DNA from: Fibrobacteres bacterium CG2_30_45_31
GTDB lineage: Bacteria; Fibrobacterota; Fibrobacteria; Fibrobacterales; Fibrobacteraceae
Assembly: GCA_001873075.1 (NCBI GenBank)
Contig: MNYL01000093.1
Location: 1-8,755 of the forward strand
Direction: 5' to 3'
DNA: 8,755 nt
Shown piece by piece: positions 1 to 6,649 of the stretch (the first letter of the stretch is position 1; each line of letters begins with the position of its first letter). The notes under the pieces are model-generated. The model saw only the letters and a program-made list of their open reading frames with translations, was not told where the DNA came from and made no database searches. The translations under genes and the position numbers were made by a program.

Positions 1-8
1 TATATTTC
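1..8 (+). promoter_or_regulatory. Candidate -10 element placing the transcript start at the decarboxylase ATG
   Basis: TATATTTC occupies the first eight bases, followed by CCCT and the ATG at 13. It fits TAnnTTT(G/C) with a 4-nt spacer to the start codon, as seen at three other genes in this window. A -10 hexamer at 1-6 would put the transcript 5' end at or next to base 13. No Shine-Dalgarno sequence lies in the 12 visible bases. The -35 region is outside the window, so this is an inference from geometry only. Confidence 0.45.
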
Positions 9-12
9 CCCT

Positions 13-1842
13 ATGGTATATCGTTCTTTAGAAGAGGCCTTACTCGACCTTGAAAAAAATCATTTGCTGGTACGCATTCAAGAAGAGGTGGACCCTTATC
101 TGGAAATGCCGGAGATGGCAAGACAGGCCTATGCACAACAAGGCCCGGCTCTTTTTTTTGAGCGCGTAAAGAATTCCCCTTTCCGTGCTGTCTGCAATAT
201 TTTTGGTACAAATGAGCGGGCTCGATTTTTGTTTCGAGATACTCTCAGAGCGGCCAAAACGGCAATACATGCAAAAGCAGACCCAGTCGCCATTTTAAAG
301 CATCCTGCACAATGGCTACAAATGCCCGCCATCGGTTTGCATGCATTCCCTACCAACACAGAATCGGCACCCGTACTTTTCGAAGAATGCACGCTTGCGG
401 ATCTCCCGCAAGTGCAATGCGCCTCTGAAGAGGGAGGTGCGTTTCTCACGTTACCCCAAGTATTCACTGAAGATCCAGGTTTCACTTCCATTTTCAAATC
501 CAATCTTGGGATGTATCGCATACAAATTTCTGGGAATGACTACCTGCAAAATAAAGAATGCGGACTTCACTACCAAATTAATAGAGATATTGCCGCCCAT
601 CATCAGAAAGCGTTGGAACGAGGGCAACCCCTCCGCGTGAGTATTTTTTTAGGGGGTCCCCCAGCGCACACACTCGCCGCCGTGATGCCCATGCCCGAAG
701 GCCTTTCAGAACTCGTCTTCGCGGGGATTCTTGCAGGGCACTCTTTCCGCTATCATTCTTACGAAGGTTGGTGTGTCTCTGCTGATGCGGATTTTTGCAT
801 TTTAGGAGAAATAGCCCCGGATCTCAAACCGGAAGGTCCTTTTGCGGATCATCTCGGCTATTATTCTGCGAAGCACTTGTTCCCTTATTTGAAAGTAAAA
901 CATGTGTTCCACAAAAAGAACGCCATTTATCCTTTTACCGTTGTGGGTCGCCCCCCGCAAGAAGACACAACCTTTGGTGATTTGATTCATGAGCTCACGC
1001 GGCCCATGGTTCCTCTGTCCATTGCAGGGCTTCATGAAATCAATGCGGTGGATGCCGCCGGGGTACACCCCTTGATGCTCGCTCTCGGTAGCGAACGTTA
1101 CCTCCCCTACGGTAACCCCCGCGAACCCATGGAGCTTTTAAAAATTGCAAATGCTCTTTTAGGGTTTAATCAAGCCTCTCTTGCAAAGTTTATTTTTATC
1201 GCCGCGAAAGAAGATGCACCCACACTTTCCGTAAATAACATCAAGCTGTTTTTTCATCATATGCTGGAGCGCCTTGACTTTACGCGTGATCTGCATTTTC
1301 AGACAGCGACAACCATCGATACCCTTGATTACACGGGGACTTCTCTGAATCACGGATCCAAAGTGGTCTTTGCCGCCGCAGGAAAGGCGCGCCGCACCCT
1401 CGGAGAAAATATAGCGGATGGTGCTGAATGCCTTTTGCTGCCGCCTCTTTTTTCAAATTTGCGATTTGTCATGCCCGGTGTTCTTGTGATTCAAGCGTCC
1501 GCCGAGGCTTCTATGAAAGCCCTTACCGAGGCTCTCGCCCACTGGGAACACCGCGAAAAATTTCCCTGGATCACCGTTGCTGACGACAGCGATTTTGCAG
1601 CAAAGACATTGGAAAACTGGCTTTGGATTACTTTTACGCGTGCAGACCCTGCCAACGATATCTATGGGGTCAATGAAGTGGTGTCTCACAAACATTGGGG
1701 TTGTATTGCGCCGTTGTGCGTAGATGCACGAGTAAAACCACATCATCAAAAGCCCTTAGAAGAAAATCCGCAGATTGTAAAAAGAGCTGAAACCATTCTC
1801 GCCAAAACCCTCCAGAATAATTCATTAAAATCGGCTTCGTAG
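13..1842 (+). CDS. ubiD: UbiD-family decarboxylase, probably menaquinone biosynthesis type
   Basis: This is a 609-residue UbiD-family non-oxidative decarboxylase, an enzyme class that uses prenylated FMN. The conserved block around residues 161-170 (SNLGMYR) supplies Asn164 and Arg169. His186 and Glu229 or Glu233 are candidates for cofactor or metal binding. The EGPFAD motif supplies Glu274 and Asp279, completing the Arg-Glu-Glu/Asp catalytic set, and VVGRPPQED (310-318) is a family hallmark. At about 600 residues it is longer than E. coli UbiD (about 500) and matches the long clade linked to menaquinone made by the futalosine route (MqnL-like, SCO4490 family), so the substrate is probably a prenylated dihydroxynaphthoate precursor. 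That assignment rests on length and family resemblance. A UbiX-type flavin prenyltransferase partner is needed and is not in the window. The protein should be cytoplasmic. The start fits the usual N-terminus (short lead, then LVRIQEEVDP); the reading frame stays open to the window edge, so a longer form cannot be excluded. It is followed after 4 nt by the metalloprotease gene. Confidence 0.9.
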   Translation: MVYRSLEEALLDLEKNHLLVRIQEEVDPYLEMPEMARQAYAQQGPALFFERVKNSPFRAVCNIFGTNERARFLFRDTLRAAKTAIHAKADPVAILKHPAQWLQMPAIGLHAFPTNTESAPVLFEECTLADLPQVQCASEEGGAFLTLPQVFTEDPGFTSIFKSNLGMYRIQISGNDYLQNKECGLHYQINRDIAAHHQKALERGQPLRVSIFLGGPPAHTLAAVMPMPEGLSELVFAGILAGHSFRYHSYEGWCVSADADFCILGEIAPDLKPEGPFADHLGYYSAKHLFPYLKVKHVFHKKNAIYPFTVVGRPPQEDTTFGDLIHELTRPMVPLSIAGLHEINAVDAAGVHPLMLALGSERYLPYGNPREPMELLKIANALLGFNQASLAKFIFIAAKEDAPTLSVNNIKLFFHHMLERLDFTRDLHFQTATTIDTLDYTGTSLNHGSKVVFAAAGKARRTLGENIADGAECLLLPPLFSNLRFVMPGVLVIQASAEASMKALTEALAHWEHREKFPWITVADDSDFAAKTLENWLWITFTRADPANDIYGVNEVVSHKHWGCIAPLCVDARVKPHHQKPLEENPQIVKRAETILAKTLQNNSLKSAS

Positions 1843-1846
1843 CCTT

Positions 1847-3514
1847 ATGTCTTTATTTCTAAAATACGTCACCCCCTTACTTCTTTTCACCACATCCTTT
1901 TCCTTTGCAGGACATGGCCGCTGCGGTACAGAGGCAATATGGGAACATCAGCAAAATGTTCGCAATGGGCTTGTGGCAAAAACAGCATACAGTGCACTGG
2001 TCTCTTGTGATCCAAAAGCTTTTTACGACACCAGTAATGTGCAAAGACGCTTTACCAGCCACTTTCGGATTTACTTTGTCTCAGAGGGTCCCCACGCCAC
2101 AACCACCGCATTTATCGATACTCTAGCAGTTTATTTGGAAAAAGCCTGGACACTTCATACTCAAACCTTGGGAATGCGCGCTCCTCAAGCAGCAAGCACC
2201 ACTTACCATTATCAGCAATCCGATCGCCCTGATTTATATCCGGTTGAAGTTCTCGAGATCGACATGATCCGCGATACTTATTCACTCATGGGGGGTCCTT
2301 GTGGGGGTTGCTATGGACTTTCTTTCCCCCCCGACTTTCAAAACACTGAATTAACCGAACTTGTGATTGATAATGATTTTAGGTATCCTTCTCAAAATAG
2401 TGATTCCCTGTCTGTCACCTACCATTCTCAAACCTGCAAATACCCAGTAGCAGAAGAAGAAATTACCAACACAAGCACGGGACATTCCTACGCCGACTAT
2501 TTTAATGAAGCCATTGCCGTCACCGCGTTTCATGAACTTTATCATGCCGTGCAATCACAATATCTGGATTATGTGACCCATAAGAACTATTCCTACTGGC
2601 TAGAAGCCTCTGCGGTGGGCATGGAAGAAATCGGGGCTCCTGCGGTGAACGATTACTGGGCCTACCTGAATTCTTTTTTTCAGAATCCCGGTTCCACATT
2701 TACTCACATCGGGGATGCGATTTCACCTTATGGTATCGGGTCCTGGTTCTTGTATAACTACAAACAATGGGGTCCCAGATTTGATAAAGCCCTTTGGGAA
2801 CGCATTAGTGAAAACCCCGATACCACATTTGATTTCATTTATGCGCAAGAGCTCCTGTCCCGAAAGGGGAATCCCGATTCTGTTTTTCATGATTTTTCAG
2901 AGAAGATTTTTTTCTCCGGGGATCGCGCTCACTATCTCCCGACGGCGAAACAATTCGCAGAAGATCAACCTTTCTGGCCAAACATGAAATTAAAAAATGC
3001 GGGAACCGAAGTGTCGGATTTTTACCCTACAGCGTTTTCGTTTCTGAAACTCACAGGGAACGCCCTTCCTGCAATTTCAGAAACTTTTAAGGGAAAAGCT
3101 TCCGTCGCGTTGTGGGATACAGACGGGGAATCTGTTACCTTTATTCGCCTAAATGACTCTACCTCTCTCCAATCATTAAGCACACAAATTGCGCAAGCGG
3201 ATTCTGCTGTGCTTATCTTGAGCCAACTTCGAAACAGTACCTCTACCGGATCTATTCTCAATGATTCGCTTCCGATGCGCGCATACCCCAATCCGTGGGA
3301 GGGAGCCTCTCCGCTTTGTTTCGCAGGTCTCCCTCAAGACGAACATTATATTGAAGTGTGGACTCGATCCTTAAAGTTGGCCTTCCGAAAATCTTATCAG
3401 GAAACATCCCTTTGCCTAGAAGCCGCTAGCGTCCGCCAGTCACTCGCCCCAGGACTTTACCATTTCCGCGCAGGCAACCATGGAAAGACCCAACCATTCT
3501 TAGTGATCTACTAA
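1847..3514 (+). CDS. Secreted zinc metalloprotease with HExxH motif and type IX-like C-terminal sorting domain
   Basis: The 555-residue product begins with a signal peptide: Lys6, a hydrophobic stretch to about residue 20, and likely cleavage after Ala21. The zinc motif is HELYH at 229-233 in the context AVTAFHELYHAVQ. It is followed by YWLEASAVGMEE, where Glu253 or Glu260 could be the third zinc ligand as in gluzincins. This pairing resembles bacterial secreted metalloproteases of the MXAN_6640 type, recalled from family knowledge and not searched. Cys152 and Cys155 (PCGGC) may form a disulfide. Residues about 475-555 form a beta-rich tail starting with YPNPW (480-484) and ending with LAPGLYHFRAG and a hydrophobic C-terminus, much like T9SS type A sorting domains. 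The inferred location is outside the cell or on its surface. The gene starts 4 nt after the decarboxylase stop, with no clear Shine-Dalgarno sequence and no TAnnTTT element at the -12 position, so it is probably cotranscribed. The substrate is unknown. Confidence 0.75.
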   Translation: MSLFLKYVTPLLLFTTSFSFAGHGRCGTEAIWEHQQNVRNGLVAKTAYSALVSCDPKAFYDTSNVQRRFTSHFRIYFVSEGPHATTTAFIDTLAVYLEKAWTLHTQTLGMRAPQAASTTYHYQQSDRPDLYPVEVLEIDMIRDTYSLMGGPCGGCYGLSFPPDFQNTELTELVIDNDFRYPSQNSDSLSVTYHSQTCKYPVAEEEITNTSTGHSYADYFNEAIAVTAFHELYHAVQSQYLDYVTHKNYSYWLEASAVGMEEIGAPAVNDYWAYLNSFFQNPGSTFTHIGDAISPYGIGSWFLYNYKQWGPRFDKALWERISENPDTTFDFIYAQELLSRKGNPDSVFHDFSEKIFFSGDRAHYLPTAKQFAEDQPFWPNMKLKNAGTEVSDFYPTAFSFLKLTGNALPAISETFKGKASVALWDTDGESVTFIRLNDSTSLQSLSTQIAQADSAVLILSQLRNSTSTGSILNDSLPMRAYPNPWEGASPLCFAGLPQDEHYIEVWTRSLKLAFRKSYQETSLCLEAASVRQSLAPGLYHFRAGNHGKTQPFLVIY

Positions 3515-3756
3515 TAGGGAAACTCGCTAAAACGAGCTCAGTGGTGCGACACTTACCTTAATGGCTTTGGCCGTTTCTGCATTCCCACTCACATTTCACA
3601 GGTTCATCTGTGAGGAACCGCTTTCATTAAGCGCTGAAGCATAAGTTTTTTATTTTAACTCGGTTTGACGCTAAAGCGTCATTACTGCACTCAGTCATAT
3701 TGCACAATACTCGCCCAATTTTGCGGGGGATTACAAATCAATTTTAGTAGGACTTG
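3515..3756. other. Intergenic gap between convergent genes, rich in small inverted repeats
   Basis: No convincing gene lies in these 242 bp. Visible structures are CTCG/CGAG at 3523-3536; TCACAG/CTGTGA with a 6-nt loop at 3596-3613; CGCTT/AAGCG at 3619-3633, with a T-run at 3646-3651; and the near-perfect palindrome GACGCTAAAGCGTC at 3667-3680. The 13-mer ACTCGCTAAAACG (3522-3534) recurs with one change, ACTTGCTAAAACG, at 3752-3764, where it overlaps the stop codon of the minus-strand gene. The gap could hold terminators, an interspersed repeat or a small RNA; the sequence alone does not decide. Confidence 0.5.
3620..3654 (+). terminator. Possible intrinsic terminator after the metalloprotease gene
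   Basis: An imperfect stem pairs GCTTTCA (3620-3626) with TGAAGC (3635-3640) with one bulged T. A short ATAAG follows, then TTTTTTA and more T residues from 3646. The stem is weak and an alternative CGCTT/AAGCG pairing competes with it, so the call is tentative. It lies about 105 nt downstream of the metalloprotease stop codon. Confidence 0.35.
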
Positions 3757-4488
3757 CTAAAACGTATAAAGAACGCTCGCGCCGCTACCATCAGGGAAGA
3801 ACTGCGGAAGCAGATGCACATTTTTAAGCGCAGAGAACTCGGTCGAAGATGTGGCACGATAAACACGCATCACATCAAGCACCGCAACAACACGGTTCAA
3901 AATCAACGCACCCACAGAAATTTGGAAAACAATGCGAGAAACACGGTAGTTACGTAAAATGTCATTGTAATAATTCATGTGACTCGTCGACGAGGGATTA
4001 TCACTAGAGCCCCAATCCCAAGTGTGAGAAGCATCCATAGGATAATCTTCATCAATCGCTTGGCCCGAACGCAACATCGCCTGATTGTAATCTTCATTCA
4101 TATCTGGATTGGAATTTTGCCCTGCAACCCCCGCACGGCTCCGGTACTCGCCCATGGTGTTTAAAAAATTCATATCGCGGGAAGGATTCACCACGCCTGC
4201 ATAGCGCGAAGCATAAGACTGGGCATTGGAAATTTGTTTTTCACCAAATAAATAAGAACCAAAAGTCAATGTCCAAAAAGCGACATCACTCCAAACGTAT
4301 GCCCGAACATAACTTTTTTCTCCCAAATAATACTGCCCCATACCCGGCAAAAGAGCAGACGCCCCCATGGCGATTCCCAAATTTTTTCCCGTGTTTCTGC
4401 TCACTGATTCATTCACAGAAATTACAGTTTGTGCTTCAAGCGACATCGCCGTCACAAAAACAATTAAGATTGGGGACAAAAATCGCAT
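3757..4488 (-). CDS. Membrane or envelope protein with PGxGQxYxG motif (DUF5683-like), paralog of upstream gene
   Basis: The product is 243 residues, with a signal peptide or N-terminal membrane anchor (MRFLSPILIVFVTAMSLEA, likely cleaved before Gln20). The core has ALLPGMGQYYLGEKSY at about 45-60, a hydrophobic stretch at about 61-82, a polar Asn/Ser/Asp-rich middle at about 100-178, and a hydrophobic helix ending LILNRVVAVLDVMRVYR (195-211). The PGxGQxY motif resembles DUF5683 proteins of Bacteroidetes, whose function is unknown. The same PGxGQ and LNxxVxxLD blocks occur in the upstream gene, so the two are tandem diverged paralogs. The ATG at 4488 overlaps the upstream stop (TGATG), which suggests translational coupling; no Shine-Dalgarno sequence is visible. 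A TTG at 4500 could give a product four residues longer but spoils the signal-peptide start. The function is unknown; an envelope role is inferred. Confidence 0.75.
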   Translation of the reverse strand: MRFLSPILIVFVTAMSLEAQTVISVNESVSRNTGKNLGIAMGASALLPGMGQYYLGEKSYVRAYVWSDVAFWTLTFGSYLFGEKQISNAQSYASRYAGVVNPSRDMNFLNTMGEYRSRAGVAGQNSNPDMNEDYNQAMLRSGQAIDEDYPMDASHTWDWGSSDNPSSTSHMNYYNDILRNYRVSRIVFQISVGALILNRVVAVLDVMRVYRATSSTEFSALKNVHLLPQFFPDGSGASVLYTF

Positions 4489-5873
4489 CAGAAAATCCAA
4501 TAGAGACTAATGGAAGAGACCGCATTCAAAGGCGAATATCCACCATAAAAATGCAATTGATCATACCAGGAAAGATCTTCTTCGTAAAGAACCTTGTTAT
4601 GCGAATGAGCAGTCCAGGCAGCATCCAAGGCAGAGACAAGATGATTAAGAATGACTCCACCAAAGAACCAAGCTTGCATATCCGCATATTCATTGGCCTT
4701 ACTGCGCATACTACGGTAAGATTTCAAATTGGAAGAAGAACCCAGAGCCACAGTTTCTGCATCAGCATCGTTCAAATTCAAGGCAGAAACAGGAGTTTCA
4801 TTCTCCACATCATCCCAGCCCAAAACATAGGTACTACCGGAGATGAGAGAATAATACGAACCTTGATCGTAGAGCGAACGAGAAGAACCAATCTCTTGCG
4901 CATTGCTCAAATGCATTGCATCATTTAAGAACAAACCGTCTTTAGAATAACAGCCCGCTGTGGTAGCGGTTCCATAGATGGATTTACAATAAGATTCCCG
5001 ATCACTCATATAACGTGTATTGAAATTGGTTTCCGCTTCAGTATCACCCAATTGTCCATACAAAGTATGCACCGCATTTTCGTAGGCACTCGCAGAATAA
5101 TGAGCATTTGCAAAATCTTCATATTTGGAGACTTGCTTATCATACTTATAAATGGAGTAGTAATACCAACCGCCCCAAAGGCCTGCTTCAATGGCCAAGT
5201 AAGCGCCCCCGCGGATATAGTTAAAATTACTCCCCCCCACATAAATTTGACCTGACCCAGGAATCACGAGTGACATAAAGAGTGCCTTGCGAGGATCCTT
5301 ATAGCGGCCTTTCATTTCATCAATTCCACGCACCTTTGAAACCTTTACAGGACCAAGGATGTCTCGCCGAGACATAGAAGAGGAGCTGAGGCTCGTGATC
5401 ACACTCGTTGCAGAAGAGGAACTACTGCTACTCATCACAGCCATAGGGAGCGGTGCCGAAGAAGATGATGATGCCTGCAACGAAGAAGAGGATACAATAA
5501 GTGATGAAGAGATCGCCACTGGAGAGGAAGAAGATTCGGCCCCCGAAGAGGACAATACAATAGACGAGGAGGACAGAGCCACAGAGGATGAGGATATATT
5601 TTCTTTCGAAGAAGAGGAAAGCTTAACTGATGATGAGGAAACATTTACCGCAGAAGAGGATGCTATTTCCGGCACGGAAGAAGAAGATAATGTAACCTTC
5701 ATCACCGACGAAGAAGAGACTATAGAGGCTGAGGAGACGATAGATGAAGACGACTCGGCAAGAGCACTGCTCTTAGTCGCTTCCGCCTCAAATTCAGCAA
5801 ATAAATCTCGCACCTCTGCAAAACTCGCGGAGACAAACAAACAAAGAGGAAGGGTAAACAAAAATCGACGCAT
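4488..5873 (-). CDS. Secreted protein with Ser-rich linker and DUF5683-like C-terminal domain
   Basis: The product is 461 residues. Residues 1-19 form a clear signal peptide (MRRFLFTLPLCLFVSASFA). A short acidic segment (EVRDLFAEFEAEATK) follows, then a Ser-rich linker at about 35-167 made of runs of 3-7 Ser separated by short V/I/A/L-containing pieces. The folded part (about 168-461) contains KALFMSLVIPGSGQIYVGG (196-214), an aromatic hydrophobic stretch at about 215-242 (GLWGGWYYYSIY), a polar region with Cys296 and Cys308, and the helix GGVILNHLVSALDAAW (405-420). The PGSGQIY block closely resembles DUF5683, of unknown function. Ser linkers of this kind are typical of exported Fibrobacter proteins. 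Ser is encoded by a mixture of TCN and AGY codons, which argues for selection on the protein sequence and against simple DNA slippage. The gene is coupled to the paralog downstream (TGATG). The ATG lies only 13 nt from the ribosomal operon terminator. The linker may span periplasm or cell wall; the role is unknown. Confidence 0.8.
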   Translation of the reverse strand: MRRFLFTLPLCLFVSASFAEVRDLFAEFEAEATKSSALAESSSSIVSSASIVSSSSVMKVTLSSSSVPEIASSSAVNVSSSSVKLSSSSKENISSSSVALSSSSIVLSSSGAESSSSPVAISSSLIVSSSSLQASSSSSAPLPMAVMSSSSSSSATSVITSLSSSSMSRRDILGPVKVSKVRGIDEMKGRYKDPRKALFMSLVIPGSGQIYVGGSNFNYIRGGAYLAIEAGLWGGWYYYSIYKYDKQVSKYEDFANAHYSASAYENAVHTLYGQLGDTEAETNFNTRYMSDRESYCKSIYGTATTAGCYSKDGLFLNDAMHLSNAQEIGSSRSLYDQGSYYSLISGSTYVLGWDDVENETPVSALNLNDADAETVALGSSSNLKSYRSMRSKANEYADMQAWFFGGVILNHLVSALDAAWTAHSHNKVLYEEDLSWYDQLHFYGGYSPLNAVSSISLYWIF

Positions 5874-5877
5874 ATTT

Positions 5878-5885
5878 GAAATCTA
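5878..5885 (-). promoter_or_regulatory. Candidate -10 element for the Ser-rich protein gene
   Basis: On the minus strand TAGATTTC (5885-5878) is followed by AAAT and the ATG at 5873, the same TAnnTTT(G/C)-N4-start geometry as at three other genes. It would start the transcript at the A of the ATG. The element begins one base after the T-tract of the ribosomal terminator, so its upstream promoter half would overlap that hairpin. No good -35 is visible. Confidence 0.45.
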
Positions 5886-5886
5886 C

Positions 5887-5919
5887 AAAAAAAGCCATCC
5901 CAAATGGGACGGCTTTTTT
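5887..5919 (-). terminator. Intrinsic terminator of the rpsF-rpsR-rplI operon
   Basis: Read on the minus strand, AAAAAA is followed by GCC, one mismatch and TCCC, an ATTT loop, GGGA, the mismatch and GGC, then seven T residues (5893-5887). The stem therefore has 3 + 4 base pairs around one A/C mismatch. It starts 18 nt after the rplI stop codon. Because A- and T-tracts flank both sides it could also work on the plus strand, but no plus-strand gene ends here. Confidence 0.85.
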
Positions 5920-5937
5920 GCAAAACATTGCGAAGAC

Positions 5938-6384
5938 TTAGTCTTCCTTAACCACCCACACTTTAACAGTCGCTTCAACGTCACCGAAAACATTTACGTT
6001 CACGGAATAAACGCCGAGTTGCTTAATGGGCTCCACAAGAAGGACTTGGTTGCGGTTAACCTTAATACCTTGAAGCGTAATGGCTTCAGAAATATCGGAA
6101 GCAGAAACGGAACCATAAAGGCGTTCCCCTTCAACCACGCGACGTGGCAGATTAACAGTCACCTGAGAGAGCTTACCCGCAACACCTTGAGCCGCAGCAA
6201 GTTCCTTCTGGAACAAGGCTTCCATGGCTTCACGGTTGCGTTCGATCTCAATCTTAGCATCTTTAGTAGCACGCAGGGCCAACTTGCGTGGGAAGAGATA
6301 ATTACGGGCATAGCCGTCCTTAACCTTCACGACATCCATCATCTTACCGAGGTTCGGCACATTGGCTTTGAGAATAACTTCCAT
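5938..6384 (-). CDS. rplI: 50S ribosomal protein bL9
   Basis: The 148-residue product is a standard-length bL9, which binds 23S rRNA at the base of the L1 stalk. The N-terminal domain shows MEVILKANVPNLGKMMDVVKVKDGYARNYLFPRKLA-type sequence: the GxxxDVVxVxxGYARNxLxP signature spans about residues 13-32. It is followed by the long connecting helix (about 42-75) and the C-terminal domain with the KVNRNQVLL and LGVYSVNVNV strands. The start is fixed by the conserved MEVIL opening and by AAGGAG at 6396-6391, six nt before the ATG. It is the last gene of the ribosomal operon, 10 nt after rpsR; the rpsR stop codon overlaps this Shine-Dalgarno sequence. A terminator follows. Confidence 0.98.
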   Translation of the reverse strand: MEVILKANVPNLGKMMDVVKVKDGYARNYLFPRKLALRATKDAKIEIERNREAMEALFQKELAAAQGVAGKLSQVTVNLPRRVVEGERLYGSVSASDISEAITLQGIKVNRNQVLLVEPIKQLGVYSVNVNVFGDVEATVKVWVVKED

Positions 6385-6394
6385 TATTTACTCC

Positions 6395-6649
6395 TTAGCG
6401 CAGATTGTCTGCAACGAACGGCAAAATAGCCATGTGACGAGAACGCTTGATAGCTTCAGCGAGCATACGCTGATACTTCGCGTTGGTACCGGAAATACGG
6501 CGAGGAATAATCTTTCCACGTTCCGAAATAAAGCGACGAAGGATTTTTTCATCCTTATAGTCAATGAACTGAACCTTGTTCTCTGTGAACCAACAGGTTT
6601 TCTTACGACGGATGCGCGGACCACTAGGTTTTCTTTCTTCGAAAGACAT
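6395..6649 (-). CDS. rpsR: 30S ribosomal protein bS18
   Basis: The 84-residue product is bS18, which forms a heterodimer with bS6 on the central domain of 16S rRNA. Recognisable parts are RRKKTCWFTENKVQFIDYKD (14-33) and the basic RRISGTNAKYQRMLAEAIKRSR segment (50-71). Only one Cys is present (Cys19), so it is not the zinc-binding four-Cys form. The ATG at 6649 shares one base with the rpsF stop codon (TAATG), and GGAGGT at 6661-6656 lies six nt upstream inside the end of rpsF, so the pair is probably translationally coupled. This helps balance the two partner proteins. Confidence 0.98.
   Translation of the reverse strand: MSFEERKPSGPRIRRKKTCWFTENKVQFIDYKDEKILRRFISERGKIIPRRISGTNAKYQRMLAEAIKRSRHMAILPFVADNLR

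Noticed and set aside
652..662. GGGGGTCCCCC palindrome after a T-run, like a regulatory or terminator hairpin
   Set aside because: It encodes the conserved LGGPP segment of the UbiD family in frame, so codon constraint explains it.
3561..3644. Small 27-codon open frame in the convergent gap, starting MALAVSAF
   Set aside because: It is short, has no start signal of either type seen here, and overlaps the inverted repeats. It might belong to a repeated element, but there is no support for translation.
4489..4500. TTG start giving the second paralog four extra residues
   Set aside because: The ATG at 4488 overlaps the upstream stop codon and gives a cleaner signal peptide starting MRF; TTG has no supporting ribosome binding site.
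4269..4928. Plus-strand open frame of 219 codons
   Set aside because: It lies antisense across the junction of the two DUF5683-like genes, has a basic low-quality composition and no recognisable domain or start signal.
5373..5771. Repetitive region considered as a CRISPR or tandem DNA repeat array
   Set aside because: There are no constant-length repeats with unique spacers; it is Ser-rich coding sequence with variable codons.
5359..6429. Long plus-strand open frame of 356 codons rich in Glu and Asp
   Set aside because: It is the antisense of the Ser-rich linker and of rplI. Reversed Ser codons read as GAA/GAG in this frame, which removes stops. The opposite strand has a signal peptide, a real bL9 and a terminator between them.
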